DNA of 64,000 nt from an uncultured Dehalococcoidia bacterium (lineage in GTDB: Bacteria; Chloroflexota; Dehalococcoidia; Lucifugimonadales; GCA-2712585): assembly GCA_958295715.1 (NCBI GenBank), contig OY282371.1, positions 772,133 through 836,132 of the forward strand, read 5' to 3'. Positions 28,874 through 38,026 of the stretch are shown one piece after another. Both the position numbers and the translations under genes were made by a program. Under the pieces are notes generated by a model. The model worked only from the letters and a program-made list of their open reading frames with translations. It did no database searches and had not been told where the DNA came from. The number at the start of each line of letters is the position of its first letter. Position 1 is the first letter of the stretch.

Positions 28874-29626
28874 ATGAGACTAAAGGACAAGGTTGCGCTC
28901 ATAAGCGGGGGCGCTCGGGGGATGGGGGCGGAGGAGGGGCGGCTCTTCGCCAAGGAAGGGGCCAAGGTTGTGCTGGGGGACCTGCGCGAGGAGTTGGGCC
29001 GCGCGGTGGCCGAGGAGATAGCGGCCAATGGCGGCGAGGCGCTGTTCGTGACCCTTGACGTGGCCAGCGAGGAGTCGTGGCGCCAAGCCGTCGCCGCGAC
29101 GGTGGGCAGGTTCGGCAAGCTGGATATCCTGGTGAACAACGCCGGCGTCTCGGCAAGCGGAGGTGTCCTTGACACCACGGCCGCCGAGTGGGACCGGGTG
29201 ATGGCGGTCAACGCCAAGGGGGTCTTCCTGGGGACCAAGGCGGCAATCCCGGAGATGCAGAGGAACGGCGGCGGTTCCATCATAAATATATCGTCTCAGA
29301 TGGGGCTGGTGGGCAGCGACACCGGCAATCCCGCCTATAACGCCTCCAAGGGGGCGGTGCACATATTCACCATGTCCGCCGCCCTGCGCCACGCCAAAGA
29401 CGGGATACGCGTCAACTCGGTGCACCCGGGGCCTATCAACACGCCCATGCTCAGCGATGGGTTCGCGGACCCGGAGCGGGGAAGGCGAGTCCTGGCCCTG
29501 ACTCCCATGGGACGGCTTGGGGAGCCGGCGGAGGTGGCCTACGGGGTCCTCTACCTCGCCTCCGACGAGTCGTCCTACGTCACCGGGTCGGCCCTCGTCA
29601 TAGACGGAGGCTACATCGCTCAGTAG
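28874..29626 (+). CDS. SDR family NAD(P)-dependent oxidoreductase
   Basis: A 250-aa classical short-chain dehydrogenase. The cofactor motif is ISGGARGMGAEEGRLFAK (TGxxxGxG with Ser-Gly-Gly), followed by LDVAS, LVNNAGVSASGGVLD, IINISSQMGLVGSD, the YNASKGA active site with the Tyr-x-x-x-Lys pair, and the C-terminal YVTGSALVIDGGY. An acidic residue after the second beta strand (GDLREELG) suggests NAD preference. The start is supported by GAAAGGAGAG. It is followed after 31 bases by the GYD gene and then a DUF1028 gene, probably one transcript. It is intact, unlike the SDR at 26330-27117. Confidence 0.92.
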   Translation: MRLKDKVALISGGARGMGAEEGRLFAKEGAKVVLGDLREELGRAVAEEIAANGGEALFVTLDVASEESWRQAVAATVGRFGKLDILVNNAGVSASGGVLDTTAAEWDRVMAVNAKGVFLGTKAAIPEMQRNGGGSIINISSQMGLVGSDTGNPAYNASKGAVHIFTMSAALRHAKDGIRVNSVHPGPINTPMLSDGFADPERGRRVLALTPMGRLGEPAEVAYGVLYLASDESSYVTGSALVIDGGYIAQ

Positions 29627-29657
29627 CGGCTAACAGCATCGTAATAAGGAGGCTTTC

Positions 29658-29951
29658 GTGCCTACGTACATAGGAATGGTCAGTTTCAGAGATGGCGGGA
29701 AGTCCGGCGGCGACGCGCTGGCCGTCGGCAGGGCGGCCCGTGCCCTCATAGAGACCCACGGCGGCCGGATTCTCAGCATTTACTGGACTGAGGATACCCC
29801 CGACATGGTGATAGCCTTTGAGGGAAGGGACAGGGCCCAGGCCGCCGCGGTCTATGACGACTTGGCGTCGCAGCAGGGCGTGGATATCCGTATGGCCCGT
29901 GCCCTCACTGAAGGCGAGAAGGAACGGCAGTTAAGCGGACAGGATGTCTGA
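29658..29951 (+). CDS. GYD-domain protein
   Basis: A 97-aa ferredoxin-fold protein of the GYD family: MPTYIGMVSFRDGGKSGGDA, then GGRILSIYWTEDTPDMVIAF. The usual pattern is a YxxTxGxYD-type strand with an arginine-rich helix and ALTEGE at the end. These small proteins occur in operons with dehydrogenases but have no assigned reaction. The start is a GTG with a perfect AAGGAGG 6 bases upstream. It lies 31 bases after the SDR gene and 27 before the DUF1028 gene. Confidence 0.82.
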   Translation: MPTYIGMVSFRDGGKSGGDALAVGRAARALIETHGGRILSIYWTEDTPDMVIAFEGRDRAQAAAVYDDLASQQGVDIRMARALTEGEKERQLSGQDV

Positions 29952-29978
29952 CAACACGGGAGTGGGGGAGATAGGCTT

Positions 29979-30653
29979 ATGACGATGACCATAGTTGGCT
30001 ACGACCCTCGAACCGGGCAGTTCGGCGGCGCGGTGGCGACCAAGAACATAGGCGTTGGCTCCCGGGTGCTGCGGGGCCTGGGGGAGGTGGGCATGGTGGG
30101 TTTCAGCAGCCACGAAATCCAGAGGCGACGCGGCATTGCCCTGCTGGAACTCGGATTCCCCGCCCCGGTGGCCCTTGAGGCCCTGATAAAGGTGAGCGAC
30201 GGCAAGGGGCAGTACAGCCTCATCGACCGCGCCGGGACGCCGGCGGCCTACAGCAGCCCGGCGGCCATGCCCTGGTTTGGCAGCCGCACCGGGGTCAACT
30301 ACGCCTGCGGGGCCAACACCATGGTGGGTCCCGCCGTGGTCCAGGCCCTGGGCGACGAATTCGAGGCCACTGAGGAGAGCGGCCTCCCGCTGGAGGAGCG
30401 TCTCCTGCGCTGCCTGGAGGCCGCCCAAGCCACCGGCGGAGACAACCGGGGGCGGCAGTCTGCGGCCATCCAGGTTCACTGGAAGCGCATTGACGCCAAC
30501 CCCCATCTGGACCTGCGAGTTGACGACCACCCGAACCCCATCCCGGAGCTTAGGGCCATCGTGCACGTGTACCGGCAGACCTACCCGGTGTACGCGTCCA
30601 GGACCTGGCCCAAGCTGGAGGACACGGGCGGGTATCCCATTCTCTACCCTTAA
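29979..30653 (+). CDS. DUF1028 Ntn-hydrolase-fold protein
   Basis: A 224-aa DUF1028 protein. The typical N-terminus is TIVGYDPRTGQFGGAVATK followed by GSRVLRGLGEVGMVGFSS; the family resembles Ntn hydrolases, and its conserved central block is here YACGANTMVGPAVVQALGD (normally G.NM). C-terminal DLRVDDHPNPIPELRAIV is also diagnostic. No enzymatic activity is established for the family. It is downstream of the SDR and GYD genes and 18 bases upstream of an epimerase-like gene, so the five genes from 28874 may be one operon. Confidence 0.85.
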   Translation: MTMTIVGYDPRTGQFGGAVATKNIGVGSRVLRGLGEVGMVGFSSHEIQRRRGIALLELGFPAPVALEALIKVSDGKGQYSLIDRAGTPAAYSSPAAMPWFGSRTGVNYACGANTMVGPAVVQALGDEFEATEESGLPLEERLLRCLEAAQATGGDNRGRQSAAIQVHWKRIDANPHLDLRVDDHPNPIPELRAIVHVYRQTYPVYASRTWPKLEDTGGYPILYP

Positions 30654-30671
30654 AACAGAGGAGCAGCCATT

Positions 30672-31424
30672 ATGAAGAAGGTTCTTGTCACCGGCATGAG
30701 CGGGAAGATTGGGCGGGCGGCCCTGAAGCGTTTGGGCCACAAGTACGACTTCACGGCCCTTAACCGGAACCCCATGGAAGGCGTCCGGTGCGTGGCCGCG
30801 GACATAACGGACTTCGAGTCCATCCGTCCCAGCTTTGAGGGTCAGGAGACGGTGGTGCACCTGGCCGCGGCCTTGAGCGAGGGCGAGAACGCAAGGGACA
30901 TTATAGACCGCAACGTTTTGGGGACCTACAACGTCTTCGAGGCGGCTAGGCAGGCCGGCGTCAAGCGGGTCATCTTCGCCAGCAGCGGCTCGGTGATTCT
31001 GGGCTATACCCAGGAGTCGCCTTGGAGGGAGCTTGAGAACGGTGAGTACGACAAGCTGCCTCCTTCCTGGCCCATGCTGACTCACGAAACGCCCCATCGT
31101 CCCAACTCCATCTACGGGTGCAGCAAGATTTGGGGGGAAGCCCTAGCGCGGCACTACTCCGACGCCTACGGGATTTCGGCCCTATGCGTGCGCTTCGGAT
31201 GGATACCCGAGACGGACCGGCCGGGGCCCAGCCGCACCTTTGCGGTGTGGTGCAGCCACGACGACGCGGCGCAGATGATTGAGCGGTGCATAGAGGCCGG
31301 CGAGGACGTGCGCTTTGACGTGTTTTACGCCGTGTCGGATAACAGGTACGGCTACCGGGACTTGGGGCGCGCCAAAGAGGTGATTGGGTTTGAGCCGCGA
31401 AGCCGGGCCGAGGACTACCGGTAG
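30672..31424 (+). CDS. NAD-dependent epimerase/uronate dehydrogenase-like SDR
   Basis: A 250-aa extended SDR: KKVLVTGMSGKIGRAALKRL (Rossmann motif with GxSGxIG), TVVHLAAALSEGENARD, RVIFASSGSVILGY, and the catalytic YGCSKIWGEALARH (Tyr-x-x-x-Lys). The compact length and the absence of a C-terminal dimerisation extension resemble uronate dehydrogenases and small epimerases more than UDP-galactose epimerase. The substrate is probably a sugar or sugar acid. It starts 18 bases after the DUF1028 stop, with AGAGGAGC upstream. Confidence 0.87.
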   Translation: MKKVLVTGMSGKIGRAALKRLGHKYDFTALNRNPMEGVRCVAADITDFESIRPSFEGQETVVHLAAALSEGENARDIIDRNVLGTYNVFEAARQAGVKRVIFASSGSVILGYTQESPWRELENGEYDKLPPSWPMLTHETPHRPNSIYGCSKIWGEALARHYSDAYGISALCVRFGWIPETDRPGPSRTFAVWCSHDDAAQMIERCIEAGEDVRFDVFYAVSDNRYGYRDLGRAKEVIGFEPRSRAEDYR

Positions 31425-31463
31425 CTTGGCCCTTGGCCGGGCCATCGCGCCACGCCGCAAGCC

Positions 31464-32615
31464 GTGAACCAGCCCAACGGCGGGCGTGAGGAGACCCGGC
31501 CCCAGACTCCGGAACAGGCGGGCGACCCGGCGTCGCAGGCCGGCGGCGGCGCGCCAAGGTTTCATGACCTAGACGCCCTACGCGCGGTGGCGATGCTGTT
31601 GGGCATAGTTCTCCACGCCGCCATCTTCTTCATCCCGGAGTTGTGGCCGGTCTACGAGGAGGAGGACGCCCAGGCCGCGGACGGCGGCGACTTTTACGCC
31701 ATACTGCTGCTTGGCATCCACGGCTTCCGTATGCCGGTGTTCTTCCTGCTGAGCGGGTTCTTCACCGCCATGCTGTGGCAGAGGCGCGGGCTGCGCTCCC
31801 TGGGAGTCCACCGGCTCAAGCGCATCGGCCTGCCCCTCCTCATTGGCTGCTTCACCATCCTGCCCCTGGACGCCTGGCTGTTCCGCGAGGGTGAGCCGCC
31901 CCTTACTGACCTGCTGCTGGCGTGGACCCAGAGCTTTGACCACCTGTGGTTCCTATGGATTCTGCTGTGGCTGGCGGCCCTGTTCATAGTGGCGGCCCGC
32001 TTGGGCGTCGGGTTCACCCACAAGCTGTGGTGGCTGGCCGTCCCGTTGGTCCTTGTTCCCCAACTGCTCATGTCGGAGGATGTGTTCGGCCCCGACACGT
32101 CGGAAGGGTTGCTGGTGGACCCGGTGGTGCTGGGCTACTACGCCCTCTTCTTTGCCTTCGGGGCCTTCGCTTACCGGCGGAATATCGAGATGCCCAACTG
32201 GTGGGTGGTCGCCATGCTTCCCGCCATGTTCCTATTCCTGGTTGGACTGGGCCTGTACGAGGCGGAGGGCGAGTGGGTGTGGGCCGTGAGCGCCGTGATA
32301 CAGGCCGCCTACGCCTGGATGATGTCCCTGGGCATGATTGGGTTGTTCCGGTGGATAGCCATGCGGGAGCGGCCTTGGGTGCGATACCTGTCGGACTCGT
32401 CCTACTGGCTGTATCTGTGGCACCTGCCGCTTATATTCGTGGGCGTCTTGCTCTTGCAGGACTGGCCCGTCAGCGTCCACCTCAAGTTCTTGCTATTATG
32501 CGTGACGGCCCCGGCCCTGCTGCTGGTGACGTACCAGTACGGCGTCCGCTACACCCTGATAGGAACGATGCTAAACGGCAAGCGGACGCGGCCCCGCCGC
32601 AACACTAGGGTCTAG
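31464..32615 (+). CDS. Acyltransferase 3 family membrane protein
   Basis: A 383-aa integral membrane acyltransferase (OafA/MdoC group), which transfers acyl groups to periplasmic or surface glycans. The hallmark helix FHDLDALRAVAMLLGIVLH with the DxLRxxA motif and catalytic His is at residues about 33-51. Further segments include FRMPVFFLLSGFFTAMLWQR, FDHLWFLWILLWLAALFI and SSYWLYLWHLPLIFVGVLLL; about ten helices in all. The N-terminal 30 residues are a Pro/Gly-rich cytoplasmic tail. The start is GTG at 31464. It may decorate the polysaccharide made by the 38-49 kb locus (inference). Confidence 0.88.
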   Translation: MNQPNGGREETRPQTPEQAGDPASQAGGGAPRFHDLDALRAVAMLLGIVLHAAIFFIPELWPVYEEEDAQAADGGDFYAILLLGIHGFRMPVFFLLSGFFTAMLWQRRGLRSLGVHRLKRIGLPLLIGCFTILPLDAWLFREGEPPLTDLLLAWTQSFDHLWFLWILLWLAALFIVAARLGVGFTHKLWWLAVPLVLVPQLLMSEDVFGPDTSEGLLVDPVVLGYYALFFAFGAFAYRRNIEMPNWWVVAMLPAMFLFLVGLGLYEAEGEWVWAVSAVIQAAYAWMMSLGMIGLFRWIAMRERPWVRYLSDSSYWLYLWHLPLIFVGVLLLQDWPVSVHLKFLLLCVTAPALLLVTYQYGVRYTLIGTMLNGKRTRPRRNTRV

Positions 32616-32628
32616 CCGAGCGGCGGGC

Positions 32629-33636
32629 CTAAAGGTTGAACTGGGCCTCCTGAAAGTTCGGCTCCTTTTCGTACACCTGCACCCGCATGTGCTGGGCCTC
32701 GCCTATCAGTATCTTGTAGTCGGCGCCCACGTGGAGGGCCGCCGGCCTTCTCAGCCGCCATTCGGGTTCCAGGTCGACCCGGTCCCGCGCCTTCTTCAGG
32801 TCGGGGTTGGCGTCGACGGCGTCCTGCGCCCACCGCGACAGGTTGATGGCGTCGCCGATGATGCTGGCCAGGAAGGTCCCGTCGGGCTCATAGACCACCA
32901 CCCGCTCGTTGCCCCAGTCGGCCACGTACACGTCGCCGTCGGCGTCCACGGCCACCGCGCTGGGGTGGTCCACGTTGGCCTCCCGGTGGGCTGACTGGCC
33001 GAAGGTGGCCAGATGCTCGCCCTCGGGGGAGAGCTTTTGGACCCGGTTGTTGCCCCAGTCGGCCACGTATACGCTGCCCTCGGAGTCGACGGCCACGCCC
33101 CAGGGCTGGTCGAAGCAGCCCTCGCAGGAGCCGCCTTGCCCGAACTGCCCCAGGAACTGCCCGTCCCTGGTGTATCGCTGGACGCGGTGGTTGCGGCTGT
33201 CCACGACCCAGAGGTTCCCGTCCGGGTCAAGGGCGATGCCGGTGGGCATGTGGAACTGGCCCTCGCCGCAGCCCTTAACGCCCCACTTCCCCAGGAAGTC
33301 GCCATCCTTGGTGAACATAACCACCTTGCTGGCCGCCTGGTCGGTGACGTAGAGGTTCTCCTGCGAGTCGACGGCCAGGCCGCCGGGCCAGAGGAATTCG
33401 CCGTCACCGTCGCCTGTGGTTCCGATGTCTCTGATGAATTCCTGTGTGGTTAGCGTGCACTTGGTGATGCGCGTGCTGCTGCTGAACTCGTTGCCCCAGT
33501 TGAGCACGTACAGCGCGTCATCCTGGCCCCGACCCAGCCCCACGGGGTGCCAGAAGGTGGTGCCGGATACGCCGATTCGGCCGAGATTGTCCAGGTAAGT
33601 GAAGGCCCGTCCCTTGGCTACTTGAGTTTGTGGCAT
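32629..33636 (-). CDS. NHL-repeat beta-propeller protein, second copy
   Basis: A 335-aa six-bladed propeller with strong NHL blades: GGLAVDSQENLYVTDQAASK, GIALDPDGNLWVVDSRNHRV, GVAVDSEGSVYVADWGNNRV and AVAVDADGDVYVADWGNERV. The N-terminus (QVAKGRAFTYLDNLGRIGVS) lacks a signal peptide. The C-terminus (LRRPAALHVGADYKILIGEA) closes the last blade. The start has AGGAG about 10 bases upstream. It differs in sequence from the propeller at 5861-6817, so it is a family member and not a recent duplicate. The role is unknown. It is convergent with the acyltransferase gene. Confidence 0.87.
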   Translation of the reverse strand: MPQTQVAKGRAFTYLDNLGRIGVSGTTFWHPVGLGRGQDDALYVLNWGNEFSSSTRITKCTLTTQEFIRDIGTTGDGDGEFLWPGGLAVDSQENLYVTDQAASKVVMFTKDGDFLGKWGVKGCGEGQFHMPTGIALDPDGNLWVVDSRNHRVQRYTRDGQFLGQFGQGGSCEGCFDQPWGVAVDSEGSVYVADWGNNRVQKLSPEGEHLATFGQSAHREANVDHPSAVAVDADGDVYVADWGNERVVVYEPDGTFLASIIGDAINLSRWAQDAVDANPDLKKARDRVDLEPEWRLRRPAALHVGADYKILIGEAQHMRVQVYEKEPNFQEAQFNL

Positions 33637-33812
33637 GTCGTCGCTGCTCCTAAATAGCGTTGACCTCTATAGTATCGGTAACGGGCGCGGGAATCAACTT
33701 GGCGTCGGGCCTTTCTTGGGGGGAGGGAGTGGGGAATGCCGTCAGCCCGCGCCCCCCTCCCGTCCATTCCCGCCCCCCCTTTCCGTCACTTCCGGCGCGC
33801 GGCCTCGGGTCT

Positions 33813-36362
33813 CTAAGAGCGGGGGGTGTAGGCGTGGACCAGGTTAGCCGTTGTTGTGTGGAACTCCTCCTCGTTGAAGACCAGGCGAAAGGTCCCCTTG
33901 GCGGGGCCGTCCCGGACGGTCATGGTCCCGCAGTTGAAGGCCTTTTCCAGGGTGTCCAGCACGCTGCGCTTGTAATCGGTGTCGTCGTTGCCGCGTAGGT
34001 GCTCGCCCTTGGTCTCAAAGACCAAGACGTGGGGCTTTCCGTTGGTCTCGCCGGCCATGGCCACGAAATCGGGCCAGATGCGTTCCTGCTTCCACCCGCG
34101 CAGGTAGTACTCACCGCGCTGCCGCACGGCTACCCGGTGCCACCAGCTTAGGGCCTTTTGCTCGTCGAGGTAGCGGGCGAACTTGCGCTCCAGATCCGAG
34201 TCGAACTGCCCCGTATAGATGGGTTCGAACAGGCTGATTTGAATGGGTTCGTGGCCGTTTCTGCGGGCCAGCAGCCCCGAGTGCTGGGAGGCGGGCATTT
34301 CGTACCGTTCGACCATGCGGAAGCTGGGGCGGCCCGTTTCCAGGTCGAACCGTATCAGGCCCTCTTGCAGCTTGCGGCGGAAGACCAGTTCCGCCTGCTT
34401 CTCCACCTCGGCGGCCACGTGTTTCCGCAGCTCGTGGGCGAGGTAGGAGCGGTTGTCGTAGATGTCGTCGCCGGTATGGCCGCCCTTTCGCAGCCCGGCC
34501 AGCAACTCTTGGGCCATGCGCGCGGCCTGCCAGGGGTTGGGCACAAGGTCGGAAAGGCGGCGGGCGTGCCAGCCGATGCTCACCGACTTGTCGACTATCA
34601 ACTCGCGGTCGGGGTGGAAGGTGGGGGCGTCGCCGCCCACGTCAACGATGGCCGATTGCCAGGCGGGTCTGTTCCAGCCGGTGAGAACGCTTTGGGAATC
34701 CGGGGCCTTTATGGCGTCCCAGTCTATGGCGGCCTGGATGTGCCGGTGGTAGTCCAACTCCACCCACTCATTGCCCTTGGCGTGGAGCACCAGGGGCAGG
34801 AAGATGTCCTTGCCTTGGAACTGCTTGCGCCGGTGGGCGGTGACGCGCTGGAGGTCGCCGGAGGCCGCCGTGACCATGTCGCCGAGGCCCGTAAGCCCCT
34901 CGCGCTCCAGGCCGTTCTTGACCTGCTGGACAGCCGTTCCCACGTCGGCGCTGGAGCAGTAGACGTAGCACTGGTCCAGGGCCTCCCGCTTGGAGCGGCG
35001 GGCGTAGGGCTGCCTTAAGACGCGCCCCACCAGCTGGGTGATGGCCCGCTGGGCCTTGGTGTTGTCCAGCATGACCAGCATATAGGCGAAGGGGCAGTCC
35101 CACCCCTCCATGAGGGCCGACTTGGTGATAACCCACCGCACCGGCGAGAGCTCCGACAGCAGGTCGGCGCCGCCCAGTTCGTCCAGTTCCGATGACTTGA
35201 CGGCCACGGCTCCGGCGGGAACGCCCAGGTCCTGGACCAGGCATTCCCGCACGTCCTCGGCGTGGACCCGCTCGCCGTCGCGCTGGTCTTTGCCGGTTCG
35301 CTCCACCCTCACCACGGCCAGGGGTCGGATGTAGCGGTTCTCGCTGTGCTGGAGGGACTGGGCCTCTGCGTCCAGCCCCTCCAACTGGTCGTAGGCCTGG
35401 GCGAGGGTGTGGCGCCAGTCGTTGTTGGTGAAGGAGTTCACCTGCACCGGCAACTTTATCATCTCCTCCTGCTTCAACTCCACGCCGGTGACGTCCACCA
35501 GCAGGTTGCTGACGCCGCGGTTGGGGGTGGCGGAAAGCTCGATGACCAGGCTGGGGTCCAGGCGGTTGACGGAGCGGACGAACTCCTGGTTGGCCTCCCC
35601 CTTGGCGGCGCCGTAGGCCTTGTGGGCCTCGTCGAGGATCACCACGGGCCGCAGCGTCTTGAATACGTTGAAGAGGCTGTGCTTGACAGGCCCGTTCTCG
35701 CCGGCGCGCTCCAGGTCGGGATGCCGTTCCAAGAGCCGTCCGTCGGAGAGGGCGTCGTCGCTGTCCGGGAACAGCGTAGGATACCGCCCGGAGTCGCGGA
35801 ACATGCGCAGGAACTCCCGTCCCTTCTGCCGGTTGGCGGCGGGCAGCATCAGCAGCATGACGCACAGGTAGCTGACGACGTCGTCCCTCGTGAAGGGGTC
35901 GTCCTTTTCCAAGAGCTTCACCCTGCCGCCGCTGGCCCGCTCCAGCATCTGCCGGTAGGGGGACTCCCGGTTCTTCAGGGCGATCATGGTCTGCTGGTAT
36001 ATGGCCTTGGTTGGGGTTATCCACAGGGTCAAGCCCGTCTGCCGGCCCAGGCGCTCCAGGGCGGCGGCGGCCAACAGCGTCTTCCCGCCGCCGGTGGGAA
36101 CCTTGAAGCAGACGTGGGGGATGGGCCGCCCGGCGTCATCGGCGCGGCTCACGTACTCCCCGGCGGTCTTGGCCGCGCCGCCGGCTCCGGTCAGCTGCCG
36201 CCAGGCCGTCCTGGGGTAGTTGCGAGTCTCGCTAGGGACGTCGAGACCCTCCTTTTCGAGGATGGCGATGGTCTTCTCCGACTGGGCTTGGGCCTCCTTC
36301 AGGGCGTCCAGCCACCGGCCAAAGGAGTCGAGGGCGGCGGACTGGTACTGCTTCAGTTCCAC
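33813..36362 (-). CDS. Type III-like restriction enzyme, Res (helicase-nuclease) subunit 1
   Basis: An 849-aa protein with a superfamily 2 helicase core: KVPTGGGKTLLAAAALERL (Walker A, residues about 86-104), LDEAHKAYG (Walker B), LSATPN (motif III), GWDCPFAYMLVMLDNTKAQR, and QLVGRVLRQPYARR (motif VI). The C-terminal nuclease has the PD-(D/E)xK layout: WPDFVAMAG followed by HVLVFETKGEH. It forms the restriction half of a type III system with the methyltransferase encoded immediately upstream (10-base gap). Type III Res needs Mod for DNA recognition, so if Mod 1 is off, restriction is off too. GC content is like the surrounding genome, unlike the Mod recognition block. Confidence 0.9.
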   Translation of the reverse strand: MELKQYQSAALDSFGRWLDALKEAQAQSEKTIAILEKEGLDVPSETRNYPRTAWRQLTGAGGAAKTAGEYVSRADDAGRPIPHVCFKVPTGGGKTLLAAAALERLGRQTGLTLWITPTKAIYQQTMIALKNRESPYRQMLERASGGRVKLLEKDDPFTRDDVVSYLCVMLLMLPAANRQKGREFLRMFRDSGRYPTLFPDSDDALSDGRLLERHPDLERAGENGPVKHSLFNVFKTLRPVVILDEAHKAYGAAKGEANQEFVRSVNRLDPSLVIELSATPNRGVSNLLVDVTGVELKQEEMIKLPVQVNSFTNNDWRHTLAQAYDQLEGLDAEAQSLQHSENRYIRPLAVVRVERTGKDQRDGERVHAEDVRECLVQDLGVPAGAVAVKSSELDELGGADLLSELSPVRWVITKSALMEGWDCPFAYMLVMLDNTKAQRAITQLVGRVLRQPYARRSKREALDQCYVYCSSADVGTAVQQVKNGLEREGLTGLGDMVTAASGDLQRVTAHRRKQFQGKDIFLPLVLHAKGNEWVELDYHRHIQAAIDWDAIKAPDSQSVLTGWNRPAWQSAIVDVGGDAPTFHPDRELIVDKSVSIGWHARRLSDLVPNPWQAARMAQELLAGLRKGGHTGDDIYDNRSYLAHELRKHVAAEVEKQAELVFRRKLQEGLIRFDLETGRPSFRMVERYEMPASQHSGLLARRNGHEPIQISLFEPIYTGQFDSDLERKFARYLDEQKALSWWHRVAVRQRGEYYLRGWKQERIWPDFVAMAGETNGKPHVLVFETKGEHLRGNDDTDYKRSVLDTLEKAFNCGTMTVRDGPAKGTFRLVFNEEEFHTTTANLVHAYTPRS

Positions 36363-36372
36363 CCGTGGCCGC

Positions 36373-38026
36373 CTACTGGCCGGCCCGGTGCATTTCGTAG
36401 GGCAGTTGGCAGAAGACTATGCCCATGCCGGAAAGCTGCCGCTGGCCGATATACTTGCCTGGCCCGAAGACAACGGCCTTCCTGCCCCTCTTTTTGGCGG
36501 CGGCGGAAATGCGCTTGGCCCGCTCCTCGTTGAGCATGGCGTCGGGGCTGGAGAGCCAGCCGGCGCGGGGCTCGTAGAGGAGGTGGTAGTCGACGTTGGC
36601 GCTGCTGTAGAAGAGGCCGTCCCGGCCCCGGCGTTCCAGGGCCTCGGCCCCGGCGGAGACGCCGGAGGCGGTGTGGAGCAGGTGGGCGGCGAGGGTGGAG
36701 AAGGTGGGAAGGGCCTCGCCGTTGAGCATCCCGTCCACCTGAATGGGTTGGCCCAACTCGCAGTAGGTGAAGGAGCCGCCCAGCCCCTCCTTGAGGGCCG
36801 GGTCGCGGGCGGCGGGGACGCCCCGGATGACGCGGCGGACCCGCTCGGCGGTGATGGCGTCGGCGTACTCCTCGCACTCGACTAGGATGAATCGGCGGCT
36901 GCCGCCGTCGGCCTTGTTGAGGGCCAGGACGGCGTGGGCGGTTGTCCCGGAACCCGCGAAGGAGTCTAGGACGAGGGCGTCTTTGTCAGTGGCCATTCTG
37001 AGCAAATGTGCAATTAGCTCAACAGGTTTCGGAGTTTCAAACCCAATGTCATTTAGAATCCTAATTAGTGACTTGTTTGCACTGTCACTACTCCCGCAAC
37101 TCTCAGGAAGTAGAGAAGGATTCGCCGATCTAGTGTCTTTATCTTCAAAGTCATAAATTTTGAGCTTTACTACCCCGTTATCACTGACGAACCGATTCCT
37201 TTGCTCTAATTTCCTTGCGGTATTCTGTCCAATTTGCCATCTACGGCCTTCACGAGGGTAATGTCCAAGTATCTGAAATTGCATAGTCCCACGTGCATAT
37301 GACCCGATATTCTTTTTCTCTATAATCGTAGTTCTATAACATCCCTCTGCGTCGCTATTTGGATACTTGCGCGTTTCTTTCCGAGTTACACGCTGGTTAA
37401 GAGACGCAGAAGCTGATTTTCTGTAGCAGATTTGATAGTCGGTCACAGAACTAACATCTGCCCCCCTAACATTAGTAGAGGTGCCCTTTTTCCTCCAATG
37501 AAACGCTGAGAGAAAATTCTCCTCGCCAAACACCTCGTCCATGAGCATACGGAGGTGATGCTGCTCGTTGTCGTCAATGGATACGAAGATAACGCCGTCG
37601 TCGGACAGCAGTTCGCGGAGGAGTTGGAGGCGGGGCCACATCATGCAGAGCCACTTGTCGTGGCGCTCCAGGTCCTCCCCGTCCACGGGGCCGTTCTCCT
37701 TCAGCCACGCCTTCATCAGGGGGCTGTTCACCCGGTCGTTGTACGCCCACCCCTCGTTGCCCGTGTTGTAGGGCGGGTCAATGTACACGCAGTTGACGCG
37801 GCCGGCGTAGCGGGGCAGCAGGGCCTTGAGGGCGTGGAGGTTGTCGCCGTGGATTATTAGGTTGTCGTCGGGGGAGCCGGCCGTTGGGGTTTGCGAATCG
37901 TTAGAACTCTTGTTCGGGGGGGGGGGGGCGAACGGACTTAGAAGCGTCGGGAACTAGGGGGCGGTATGGCACGCTGAGGTGGTGGGCGTATACGTGGTGC
38001 TTGCCTTTCCAGTCGAGGGTGGGCAT
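36373..38026 (-). CDS. Type III-like DNA methyltransferase (Mod) 1, split by a G13 tract
   Basis: A beta-class adenine methyltransferase: DPPYNTGNEGW (catalytic motif IV) precedes FAGSGTTAHAV (SAM motif I). An ATG at 37788 opens at MYIDPPYN, but homology extends upstream (NLIIHGDNLHALKALLPRYA) without a start codon. The genuine N-terminus begins at the ATG at 38026, MPTLDWKGKHHVYAHHLSVP, typical of this family, with AGGA 8 bases upstream. The frames are separated by 13 G (37916-37928). With 13, translation from 38026 ends at TAA after 41 residues; with 12 or 15 the protein is one 550- or 551-aa enzyme. The middle (about 36985-37515) is AT-rich and is the probable target-recognition domain. 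Confidence 0.87.
37916..37928. repeat. Homopolymeric G13 tract inside the Mod 1 coding region
   Basis: Thirteen consecutive G on the plus strand (C13 in the sense of the gene), at codons 33-37 of the methyltransferase. It is the longest homopolymer I see in the window and the exact point where the N-terminal and catalytic frames diverge. Confidence 0.9.

Noticed and set aside
35262-36533. Plus-strand open frame of 423 codons opposite the Res 1 and Mod 1 genes
   Set aside because: It is the antisense shadow of helicase motifs; no ribosome site or family resemblance. The same applies to 34158-35018, 3242-4075 (minus) and 22933-23736 (minus).
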